Source of the DNA: Streptococcus sanguinis SK355
GTDB taxonomy: Bacteria > Bacillota > Bacilli > Lactobacillales > Streptococcaceae
Length of the DNA stretch: 42,713 bases
Direction of reading: 5' to 3'
NCBI RefSeq assembly: GCF_000212855.1
Contig: NZ_GL890993.1
Span: 2,317,931 to 2,360,643, forward strand
Shown: one piece after another, positions 17,172-25,291 of the stretch
How positions within the stretch are numbered: position 1 is the stretch's first letter
How the letters are laid out: the number at the start of each line of letters is the position of its first letter
Notes under the pieces: generated by a model
Told to the model about the DNA's origin: nothing
What the model saw: the letters and a program-made list of their open reading frames with translations, nothing else
The model's database searches: none
Program-made: the position numbers and the translations under genes

Positions 17172-19364
17172 TTACAATTCAACCTTAGCAACAACTGTCT
17201 TAGCAGATGCTTGACCAAGTTTTTCTACTGTTACAGACTTGATAGATGCTGCATTGGTGAAGACTACGATTGTTGAAGTTTCACGTCCTGCTTCTTTGAT
17301 TGCTTCCAAGTCAGCTGTGACTAGAAGATCTCCAGCTGCAACTTTTTGACCTTCAGAAACATGAACTTCGAATGGTTTACCTTCAAGGCTAACAGTTTCC
17401 AAACCAATATGTACCAAGACTTCCAGACCGTTATCTGTCACAAGACCGATAGCGTGCTTGCTAGGGAAGACGCTAGTTACTGTACCAGCAACTGGTGAAT
17501 AAATCTTACCGTTTTCAGGCTCAACTGCAAATCCATCACCCATCATTTTTTGTGAGAAAACTGGATCTTTAACATCTGCTAAGTCAATGACTTGACCGTC
17601 CGCAACAGTTTCAACTTCCTCAGTCACACCTTTGTAAGAAACTTCGGCAGCCGCTGATTCTGCTTTTTGGCTAGGAAGTGTCTCAGGAATCACTTCACCA
17701 GAATCTAGCAAGTCTTGGATATCAGATTTGAGAACGTCGGCTTTTGGTCCGTAGATAGCTTGAACACCTTGGCCTTTCATAACCAAGCCCATAGCGCCTT
17801 CAGCTTTCCACTGTTCTTCTGTTCCAACTTTTTCTGCATCCTTGACAGTCACACGCAGACGAGTCATACATGCATCTACATCAACGATATTAGCACGGCC
17901 ACCAAGAAGATTGATAACATTTACCGCTTGAGAAGCTGCAGCAACTTTACCGCCAGTTGACCCTGATGCTGAAGCTTCATCTGAACCTTCAGCAGTTTCA
18001 TAGTTGCCGTTACGCCCTGGAGTTGCATAGTTGAACTTCTTAATCATGAAGTTAGAAATGAAGTACATCACAACACCAAAGAGAATCGTTACCCAAATGA
18101 AGTTGATGATATCCATACCCAAGCCAGCATTGATTGCCATAGGAGTACGAGTCAAGAATTCGATAGAACCGAATGAGTGTACACGAAGGTTGACGATATC
18201 AGCCATTGCAAAAGCAGCACCCTGAACAACTGAGTAAATCAGGTAAAGAGGAGTTGCTACAAACATGAACATGTACTCGATTGGCTCAGTAACCCCTGTC
18301 AAGAAGGTCGCCAAAGCAGTCGCAATCATCATACCTTTGTATTTGTGTTTCTTGTCAGCATCCACATTGTGATAGATAGCTGCTGCTACCCCCATAAGGA
18401 TACCAAATGAACCAATCATCTGACCAACTTTGAAGCGAGCTGGGTGAACAGTCTCAAGTAAGTGTTGATAAGTAGAAGGATCAGCTGTTTTCGTACCAAC
18501 CAAGTCAGTTACCCAAGCCAACCAAAGTGGATCTTGACCAGCTACAGTTGTTCCCGCACCAGAACCAGTAATAACGTGGTAAACACCACCTAGTTCTGTG
18601 TAGTTCATTGGAATAGTCAACATGTGGTGCAGACCAAATGGAAGCAAGAGACGTTCCAAAGTACCAAAGATGAATGGTGCCAAAACTGGCGCAGTATCTT
18701 GTGAGTTAGCAATCCAAACACCAAAGCTGTTGATACCTGATTGAACAACTGGCCATACGAATGACAAAATAATTGCTACGATAGCTGAACGCAAGATAAC
18801 AACGAAAGGTACAAAACGCTTACCATTGAAGAATGACAAGGCATCTGGCAATTTACGGAAGTTATAGTATTTGTTGTAAGCTGTTGCTCCGACAAAACCT
18901 GCGATAATTCCGACAAAGACACCCATATTCAGAGCTGGTGACTCCAGAACACTGATGAAATAATCAGAAACCTTAATAGATGCGCCAAACATTGTTTTAA
19001 CTACAGCTCCCTTATCCGCAAGCATATCGCTGGTAACACCAAACATGACACCAGTAATACGGTTAATCAGGATAAAGGACAGACCAGCTGCAAAGGCACC
19101 GCCAGCGCGTTCTTTTGCCCAGCTTCCACCGATAGCCAAAGCAAAGAGAATATGCAGGTTACCAATAACCCCCCAACCAATCTGCTCTAAAACACCGCCG
19201 GTAGTGACTAAAACACCTAGATTTGGATTAATCATCGGGATAGACTTACCGATACTAATCATCAGTCCTGCTGCCGGCATAACAGCAACGACCACCATCA
19301 AAGCTTTACCGAATTTTTGCCAAAATTCAAAGCTAAAAATGTTCTTGAATGAATCTTTCATCAT
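17172..19364 (-). CDS. ptsG: PTS glucose/maltose-type permease, EIICBA
   Basis: Sugar uptake with phosphorylation. The 730 residues carry all three domains: IIC membrane domain (about 1-440), IIB with the phospho-Cys near residue 499 (DACMTRLRV), and IIA with the phospho-His near 651 (LEVLVHIGLETV). A low-complexity Ser/Ala/Gly linker joins IIC to IIB. AAGGAGG lies 5 bases before the first of two ATGs. The expression region has a strong promoter with a cre site just downstream of the start point and a second cre farther upstream. The family includes glucose permeases (PtsG) and maltose permeases (MalT); the EEP phosphatase partner favours maltose, so the sugar is uncertain. Confidence 0.92.
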   Translation of the reverse strand: MMKDSFKNIFSFEFWQKFGKALMVVVAVMPAAGLMISIGKSIPMINPNLGVLVTTGGVLEQIGWGVIGNLHILFALAIGGSWAKERAGGAFAAGLSFILINRITGVMFGVTSDMLADKGAVVKTMFGASIKVSDYFISVLESPALNMGVFVGIIAGFVGATAYNKYYNFRKLPDALSFFNGKRFVPFVVILRSAIVAIILSFVWPVVQSGINSFGVWIANSQDTAPVLAPFIFGTLERLLLPFGLHHMLTIPMNYTELGGVYHVITGSGAGTTVAGQDPLWLAWVTDLVGTKTADPSTYQHLLETVHPARFKVGQMIGSFGILMGVAAAIYHNVDADKKHKYKGMMIATALATFLTGVTEPIEYMFMFVATPLYLIYSVVQGAAFAMADIVNLRVHSFGSIEFLTRTPMAINAGLGMDIINFIWVTILFGVVMYFISNFMIKKFNYATPGRNGNYETAEGSDEASASGSTGGKVAAASQAVNVINLLGGRANIVDVDACMTRLRVTVKDAEKVGTEEQWKAEGAMGLVMKGQGVQAIYGPKADVLKSDIQDLLDSGEVIPETLPSQKAESAAAEVSYKGVTEEVETVADGQVIDLADVKDPVFSQKMMGDGFAVEPENGKIYSPVAGTVTSVFPSKHAIGLVTDNGLEVLVHIGLETVSLEGKPFEVHVSEGQKVAAGDLLVTADLEAIKEAGRETSTIVVFTNAASIKSVTVEKLGQASAKTVVAKVEL

Positions 19365-19404
19365 TCAGACCTCCTTATATTTTTTGCAAACAAGTTCGTT
19401 TTTG

Positions 19405-19418
19405 TGAAATCGTTTGCA
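19405..19418. promoter_or_regulatory. cre site (CcpA operator) at ptsG
   Basis: TGAAATCGTTTGCA matches the cre consensus at every defined base. It lies just downstream of the promoter, so CcpA would block early transcription. Confidence 0.85.
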
Positions 19419-19431
19419 TTTCGATACATCT

Positions 19432-19459
19432 ATTATAGCACGATTTTTTATTTTGTAAA
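19432..19459 (-). promoter_or_regulatory. Promoter of ptsG
   Basis: On the minus strand TTTACA (19454-19459) and TATAAT (19432-19437) are 16 bases apart. Confidence 0.8.
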
Positions 19460-19543
19460 GGCTTTTATAAAAATATTTTCTCTTTTTTTGCATCCCAAAG
19501 GCTAAAATTTCTCTTTACCAGCCATATTCTTGCTATGTTTTAA

Positions 19544-19557
19544 CGAAAACGATTGCA
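19544..19557. promoter_or_regulatory. Second cre-like site upstream of ptsG
   Basis: CGAAAACGATTGCA differs from consensus only at the first base. It lies about 85 bases upstream of the promoter and could also affect readthrough from ritR. Confidence 0.65.
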
Positions 19558-19607
19558 TAGAATTATCAGAAGTCCGCACTATTTCTCCTATCAATACTGT
19601 AATAAGC

Positions 19608-19645
19608 GCAAAAAACTCCGCCTCTCAAGGAGAACAGAGTTTTGA
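19608..19645 (-). terminator. Terminator of gnd-ritR
   Basis: On the minus strand an AAACTC...GAGTTTTTT stem with an inner CTC/GAG pairing ends in six T, right after the ritR stop. Confidence 0.8.
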
Positions 19646-19650
19646 ATTTT

Positions 19651-20340
19651 TTATTCTTGCATGGCATAACCAACACCGCGAACGGTTTTGATATAGCTTG
19701 GTTGCCCTTCCACATCAATTTTACTGCGCAGATAACGAATATAAACATCTACAACGTTGGTCTCGGTTGCACTCTCGTACTTCCAGACACGCTCCAGCAG
19801 TTGCTCACGGCTCATGACCTTATTGCTGCCCATCAGGGTCACCAGCAGATCATACTCCCGCCGCGTCAGTGCAATGACTTCCTCACCACGGTAGACCGTG
19901 TGATTTTTAATATCCACTCGCAGATTGCGATAAGAGGTCGGAATTTTCAAGAGGCTGCAGTGCTGGTCGATAAAGTCGCGCCCGCGGAAAATGATGGAGA
20001 CACGCTCCACTAAATCACTGATAATGAAGGGCTTGACCACGTAGGAAACGGCAAAATGCTGAATAACTTCCTGCTGCTCCGCAATCTCTTCGCGACTAGC
20101 CAGAACGATAATGACGGACGCTGGCTTAATCAAGCTCAGCTGCTTAGCAAAATCGCTGGCAGTCATATCTTGAAGATCGTAGTTGAGCAAGAGCAAGTCA
20201 TAATCCACATCTTTAGCCAGAGCCAGTCCCTCTTGACCTGTCTCAGCTAAATCTACAAGAAAGCTTTCCTTTTGCAGTTCCAAACTCACAAATCGAGCAA
20301 GATTTTTTTCATTTTCTACTAGTAAAATTCGCTTTGCCAT
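19651..20340 (-). CDS. ritR: Orphan response regulator RitR (atypical, Asn53)
   Basis: OmpR-family regulator without a cognate kinase. In 229 residues the receiver domain has Asn53 where the phospho-accepting Asp should be (LLLLNYDL) and a Glu-Asn instead of a Glu-Asp pocket (residues 9-10). Cys128, in the linker (DQHCSLL), is present. Asn53 and Cys128 are exactly the features of pneumococcal RitR, a repressor of iron uptake that is activated by Cys128 oxidation and dimerisation instead of phosphorylation. A winged-helix DNA-binding domain fills the C-terminus (TRREYDLL...TVRGVGYAM). It starts 9 bases after gnd, the conserved gnd-ritR arrangement. Confidence 0.93.
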   Translation of the reverse strand: MAKRILLVENEKNLARFVSLELQKESFLVDLAETGQEGLALAKDVDYDLLLLNYDLQDMTASDFAKQLSLIKPASVIIVLASREEIAEQQEVIQHFAVSYVVKPFIISDLVERVSIIFRGRDFIDQHCSLLKIPTSYRNLRVDIKNHTVYRGEEVIALTRREYDLLVTLMGSNKVMSREQLLERVWKYESATETNVVDVYIRYLRSKIDVEGQPSYIKTVRGVGYAMQE

Positions 20341-20349
20341 AGGCCTATC

Positions 20350-21774
20350 CTATTTTTCGTCGTACCAAGAATAGTGGTAGGTACCTTCTTTGTCTTTACG
20401 GTTGTATGTATGAGCACCAAAATAATCACGCTGAGCCTGAATCAGATTAGCTGGCAGATTTTCCGCACGGTAGCTATCAAAGTAAGCAATGGCACTAGAG
20501 AAGGTTGGCACCGGTACTCCTGCTTGCACAGCCAAGCTGACAACATCACGGACTGCCTGCTGATACTTAGCCGTAATATCCATGAAGTATTCATCTAAGA
20601 GTAGGTTTGCAAGGTCAGCATCACGGCCATAAGCATCTGTAATTTTCTGAAGGAAGCGGGCACGGATGATACAGCCAGCACGCCAGATAGACGCAATCTC
20701 TCCAAACGGCAGATTCCAATTATTTTCCTTAGAAGCTACACGCAATTGAGCAAATCCTTGAGCATAAGACATGATTTTTGAGAAGTAAAGAGCCTGGCGG
20801 ATCTTTTCAATCAGCTCTGCCTTATCTCCTTCAAAGGTGAAAGCAGCTGGTTTTGGCAATACCTTGCTGGCAGCCACACGCTCATCTTTGTAGGTAGAAA
20901 TGTAACGCGCAAAGACTGACTCAGTAATCAATGGCAGCGGCACACCTAAATCTAGTGAAGATTGACTGGTCCACTTACCGGTTCCCTTATTGCCAGCCGC
21001 ATCCAGAATGTAATCAACGATTGGACCAGCTTGACCTTCATCGTCCTTGCGTGTCAAGATATCCGCTGTAATCTCAATCAGATAGCTGTCTAGCTCGCCT
21101 TTGTTCCACTCTGTGAAGATGTCAGCCATTTCACTAGCTGAAAGGCCCAGCAAGTGCTGCATCAGGTCATAACTTTCAGCGATCAGCTGCATATCTCCGT
21201 ACTCAATCCCATTGTGGACCATTTTTACGTAGTGACCAGCGCCATCAGGACCGATATAGGTCACACATGGTGCACCGTCTTCAGGAGCTTTAGCAGAGAT
21301 TTCTTCCAAGACATCCGCTACCAACTCATAAGCTTCTTTTTGACCACCCGGCATGATAGACGGACCTTCCAATGCGCCTTTTTCACCACCGGAAACACCT
21401 GTACCGATGAAGTTGATACCAGAGTTAGCCAACTCTTCATTGCGGCGAATAGTATCTTTGTAGAAAGTATTCCCACCGTCAATCAGGATATCACCCTTAT
21501 CCAAGTGAGGAAGCAGCGCCTGAATAGTCGCATCTGTACCAGGGCCAGCTTGAACCATGAGCATAATCCGACGTGGTTTTTCGATAGAGTTCACAAAAGA
21601 CTCCACATCATAGCTTGGCACAAAGTTTTTCTCAGGATGAGAAGCAACCACGTCCTCTGTCTTGTTTGCTGAGCGGTTATAGATGGCAACTGTATAGCCA
21701 CGAGATTCGATATTTAGAGCAAGGTTACGGCCCATAACAGCCATACCAACAACACCAAAATTTGCTTTAGTCAT
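20350..21774 (-). CDS. gnd: 6-phosphogluconate dehydrogenase, decarboxylating
   Basis: Oxidises 6-phosphogluconate to ribulose 5-phosphate with NADP+ in the oxidative pentose phosphate pathway. The 474 residues begin with the dinucleotide loop [15 protein letters not shown]; the substrate loop [19 protein letters not shown] and the catalytic [14 protein letters not shown] are intact. AGGAG precedes the ATG. It is co-transcribed with the redox regulator ritR, linking NADPH supply to iron and oxidative-stress control. Confidence 0.97.
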   Translation of the reverse strand: MTKANFGVVGMAVMGRNLALNIESRGYTVAIYNRSANKTEDVVASHPEKNFVPSYDVESFVNSIEKPRRIMLMVQAGPGTDATIQALLPHLDKGDILIDGGNTFYKDTIRRNEELANSGINFIGTGVSGGEKGALEGPSIMPGGQKEAYELVADVLEEISAKAPEDGAPCVTYIGPDGAGHYVKMVHNGIEYGDMQLIAESYDLMQHLLGLSASEMADIFTEWNKGELDSYLIEITADILTRKDDEGQAGPIVDYILDAAGNKGTGKWTSQSSLDLGVPLPLITESVFARYISTYKDERVAASKVLPKPAAFTFEGDKAELIEKIRQALYFSKIMSYAQGFAQLRVASKENNWNLPFGEIASIWRAGCIIRARFLQKITDAYGRDADLANLLLDEYFMDITAKYQQAVRDVVSLAVQAGVPVPTFSSAIAYFDSYRAENLPANLIQAQRDYFGAHTYNRKDKEGTYHYSWYDEK

Positions 21775-21871
21775 TATGTTCTCCTATAGTTTGTTTGTCT
21801 TATTTTATCATTTTTAAGGCTTAAAAGAAAGTATTAAGTCGGAGAGGGATGAAAGGGGGGATGGATAGAAA

Positions 21872-21900
21872 AACCAAGTACAGATTAACTGAACTTGGTT
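21872..21900 (-). terminator. Terminator-like hairpin at a gene remnant
   Basis: AACCAAGT pairs with ACTTGGTT around a 13-base loop; on the minus strand it is followed by TTTTT. It overlaps the 3' end of a decayed reading frame (21885-22028). Confidence 0.65.
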
Positions 21901-22028
21901 GTGGAGGGGGTTACAGTAAAATAGAGACTTTCATAATAATCTATAATCTCCAAATACCCAACTGGAATATCCTCTGGCTGAACAGTGTGAATGTTACGAC
22001 CATCAAAATAGATATCGGGATGATTTAA
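21885..22028 (-). pseudogene. Gene remnant: 3' end of an unknown minus-strand gene
   Basis: An open stretch of 47 codons without a start, ending in TAA and followed by a terminator hairpin. It reads as ordinary protein (for example IYFDGRNIHTVQPEDIP and VGYLEIIDYYESLYF) with coding-like composition, bounded upstream by an in-frame TAA. I do not recognise the family. It most likely is the surviving C-terminus of a gene lost at the edge of the accessory region. Confidence 0.45.
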
Positions 22029-22082
22029 TTAATATATCTGACGGGCAAACTAATTAACTTACACCAGTCGGAACTCGTTGGT

Positions 22083-22190
22083 TTATTCGAATCCCAACTC
22101 AATTCCCCAAACACCTGAGAAGAATGCTGCAATCTTGTACTTCTCAGAGCGGTTCGAACTTGCAGGATTTGTTATGAAGTTACTTGCTTT
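22083..22190 (-). pseudogene. Second gene remnant next to the HerA gene
   Basis: A 35-codon open stretch in another frame, with no start and ending in TAA; it reads NPASSNRSEKYKIAAFFSGV and then WGIELGFE. The composition is protein-like and more GC-rich than the HerA gene. No family was recognised. Together with 21885-22028 it marks decayed DNA between gnd and the HerA module; the rest of 21775-22272 shows only this and the terminator hairpin. Confidence 0.35.
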
Positions 22191-22272
22191 CTAAAAAATT
22201 GGTAATAATATACCTAACAAAAGTATTTTATGTGGATACAACTAGTTATTGTAAAAATAATAATTTTAAATC

Positions 22273-23913
22273 TTACTTCTGTTTCCAGAGTTTCTCTAAT
22301 TCTTCAAAATTAATATCTTTCCACTTCTCTTTCCATAATTGGAAGTATGGAACATCTTTAGATGAAGGTTTATCTTTACAGACATCAATTTTCACAATCG
22401 ATGGTAAAATAGTTGCTTCTCCGATGAGCAATGCCTCTCCTGTTGCTAAACTAGGTAACTTATCAACAATTCCACCCATAGAATCCGGTAATAACTGTCT
22501 TACATATGATTGATCTATAGGATTTGTTAACCGCATTGTTATAAAATTACTACACTGTGAGAATATTGTTTCAGAAATTTCAGAAGGTCTTTGACTAGCT
22601 AAAAGCAATGTAACCCCGTATTTTCTGCCTTCTTTTGCAATTCGTTCTATCGACTGCCGAGAAGCTCTGTACTTAGTTAGAGAACTTGTAGGTACATACT
22701 TATGAGCCTCTTCATATACTAATAAAATAGGTACGTCAGAAACTAGATTCTTACTATTATTAAATTGCTTGTAGTAGTATCCATACTCAAACATAATTCT
22801 TGAAATCAAAGAAACAGTTATACTCAATACATCAAACGGTACTCCACTCAAATCAAGAATAGTAACATTAGTCAGAGAATCTTCACTATATCCAATAAGC
22901 TGTTTTAAAACTGATTGTAATGTTTCTTCCTCTATTCTACCACCTAATAAGAACTCCAACCTTTTATCATATATTTTTGATTCTAACCGACTAATATAAT
23001 TTGATAATTTACCATTCAATGGACCAGCCTTTTTCTGCCCTTCCCTTGCTCCTGCAATTTGTTCTTCATTCTTTTCATGAGCATATTGTAGGACTTCACG
23101 AATATCAAAATAAATCGGAGAATCAAAATGTAATTTTTCTTTTTCTTCCTCTGATCCACTAAATTTACTTTTTTTACTTTTAATAACAGATTTTTTAAAA
23201 ATATTTCTCTGATTATGATCACTTCCCTCAGTATCTAAGAACAATTCTTGTAATTCATCACTATTTAATAGCCAGTATGGTAATATAAGATTATCAACAT
23301 TGATAAGCCTAGCATTTGGGAAAGCACTTTGATATTCATTATGAATATCAAAGATAAGTATATGTGAATTATTTAGTCCTTCATATCCACCATTCTTAGA
23401 ATGTATAGCATTTTGAACAACTTTTGCAACCGTGTGAGACTTACCCGAACCAGTTGAACCAACAATAGCAATATGTTTATTAAAAAATTTATTTCCTTCA
23501 ACAGGAATCTCAATGTCATTATTAGATGATAACGAAGAAAATTTAAATTTGAGTTCATCTTTTATAGAATTTTCAAAAATTAACTTTATTTCTTCAAATT
23601 TAGCTGGTTCAACCGATTTTGGAGGAATAGTTATTGTGTCACTTCCCCTCACAAATTTATTTTCTTCATCAATCATCCCTAAAGGTACCGCTTCAATAAT
23701 ATATTTAATATCAACTTTCTCATCAATTTCAATGGGCTCAATACAAAAATTTTCTATTGTAGCTATTAATGCCAAATCATTTTCATCGGCAATTCTAAGA
23801 TATGAACCAATTTTCAACTTTTCTTCTGCGATCTGAAAATCTGTGATTGACTTCACTTCAATTTTAATCTTATTAGGTTTCACTGAAATAACTTGAGCAT
23901 TTAAATTATCCAT
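22273..23913 (-). CDS. HerA-family ATPase/DNA translocase (DUF87)
   Basis: A 546-residue hexameric-type FtsK/HerA ATPase. An N-terminal beta-rich HAS-like domain (about 1-110) is followed by the DUF87 core with Walker A GSTGSGKS (152-159), Walker B LLVYEEAH (about 402), and the sensor/arginine region SQRPSE (about 434). AGGAG lies 6 bases before the ATG, 9 bases after the nuclease stop, so it is the second gene of a two-gene unit. HerA ATPases pair with SIR2 or DUF4297-type effectors in known anti-phage systems, and the upstream gene fits the latter. The gene is markedly AT-rich compared with gnd and valS on either side, consistent with horizontal transfer. This gene appears intact. Confidence 0.88.
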   Translation of the reverse strand: MDNLNAQVISVKPNKIKIEVKSITDFQIAEEKLKIGSYLRIADENDLALIATIENFCIEPIEIDEKVDIKYIIEAVPLGMIDEENKFVRGSDTITIPPKSVEPAKFEEIKLIFENSIKDELKFKFSSLSSNNDIEIPVEGNKFFNKHIAIVGSTGSGKSHTVAKVVQNAIHSKNGGYEGLNNSHILIFDIHNEYQSAFPNARLINVDNLILPYWLLNSDELQELFLDTEGSDHNQRNIFKKSVIKSKKSKFSGSEEEKEKLHFDSPIYFDIREVLQYAHEKNEEQIAGAREGQKKAGPLNGKLSNYISRLESKIYDKRLEFLLGGRIEEETLQSVLKQLIGYSEDSLTNVTILDLSGVPFDVLSITVSLISRIMFEYGYYYKQFNNSKNLVSDVPILLVYEEAHKYVPTSSLTKYRASRQSIERIAKEGRKYGVTLLLASQRPSEISETIFSQCSNFITMRLTNPIDQSYVRQLLPDSMGGIVDKLPSLATGEALLIGEATILPSIVKIDVCKDKPSSKDVPYFQLWKEKWKDINFEELEKLWKQK

Positions 23914-23922
23914 TTCTATCTC

Positions 23923-25193
23923 CTAAATAATATCCGATATATCTAAAATTTGTCGAATGTTAATTTTTGAATATTCTCTATTACCAAGATTATCATTCTC
24001 TAAGTTTAATTGATTATTTTTATTAAATACATATAAATTAATTGGTAATTGGTCAGCCCGTTCTACTTCCGCCAACTTTTGTAAAACACTTGATAAATCT
24101 TCAGGATATTCTAATATACGTAATGAAATTTTATTATATCTATCGGGTTTAATTAGCATTTCTTGAAATCTAAATTTTGAATTTTTAAACGGAAATCCAT
24201 CTTTAAAAAAACACCCATCCTCATATAACTTCCCTTTTAATTCACTTACAAAATCAACATTTAAAGTGTTATATAAATAAACATAAGGACTAAATTGATG
24301 TTTCAAACGAGAATATTTACTTGAAATTTCTGAAATTACCTCTTTAACATTATTTACACTCTCCCCTTGACAGTCAAGTAAGAAAAATCTATGTGCCTTT
24401 GATAAATTTGGTACTCTTGGAAAATATTTTTTATGTATGATTTTTTTATAATTTTCCCACTCTAGCAATTCACTCATCCATCTTTCAAAATAGTAATTTT
24501 TAGTTTTTATTCTATCCCAAAATTCTTTTTTTGAAATTTGACGCTTTTCAATATTATGTTCACATGCTAAGTCTTTAATTATTTTAAGAGCATTAAAATA
24601 AATCAATTCAATATCTTCTTCACTATAATCACTTAAATCATTTTGAATTTTAGATTTTATTTTTTCTATTTGATTTTCATAACTATCGGCTTTGATATTT
24701 ACAAAAAGACGTTTATTAAAATCTTCAATATCATCTTCTTGTAAGGATTCCTCAAATTTAATTTCTCCCTTTTTATTTTTTATTTGATAATTTAAATTTC
24801 CTAATTCATCTGTAACTCTATATTTGCTAAAATCTAAAAAATATGTTCTTAGATTTTCCGTTGTTAATTCCCTTAGCTTCTCATGTCCTTTGTTATAAAA
24901 GCCATATAATTTATAAGTAAAATTCTTAGATTGAGCCTCCGTCCTGTTTTTTAAATAGTGTCTAAACATTAACTGTATTGGCTCTTTTATAATACTGTTA
25001 TTAAACTCAGTTTCTTCATAATATTTACATTGAACAAATTGTATTTCATCACTATTTCAATATCAATATCTTCAACTCCCTCAATGGTAACTATATTTGT
25101 TTCATTCGATTGTTCCAGGATCTCTAAAATTGATTTGTCAAACTGATAAAAATAACCCTTTATAGTATTCGTTGCAGATCTTGGTCTACTCAT
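23923..25193 (-). pseudogene. DUF4297/Cap4-like nuclease gene, frameshifted
   Basis: Reading from the ATG at 25193 gives MSRPRSATNTIKGYFYQFDK and an acidic motif IEGVEDIDIE (residues 37-46), then runs out of frame. One frame over, SDEIQFVQCKYYEETEF continues without break to the stop at 23923. A single missing base near 25049-25056 separates the two; restoring it gives about 423 residues. The GYFYQ start, the EDID acid cluster and the QCK motif fit the PD-(D/E)XK core of DUF4297/Cap4-type effector nucleases, and a HerA ATPase follows 9 bases downstream. The break falls between the two halves of the catalytic site, so neither piece alone should be active. It could be a true inactivation, a phase switch, or a sequencing error. 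Very AT-rich. GAGG is placed before the first ATG. Confidence 0.75.
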
Positions 25194-25233
25194 TATTTAC
25201 CTCACTATATGATGACTTTCTTTCTATTGTATC

Positions 25234-25263
25234 AAAAAAACACAGTTTTTGCACTGTGTTTTT
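25234..25263. terminator. Terminator of valS (bidirectional shape)
   Basis: AAACACAGT pairs with ACTGTGTTT around a short loop, flanked by T runs on both strands. It separates valS from the nuclease-HerA unit. Confidence 0.88.
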
Positions 25264-25291
25264 ATCATATTCATATAATGAATTTGAAATT

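Noticed and set aside
20374..21672. Plus-strand open frames opposite gnd
   Set aside because: Antisense shadows of a strongly conserved gene; no own start signals.
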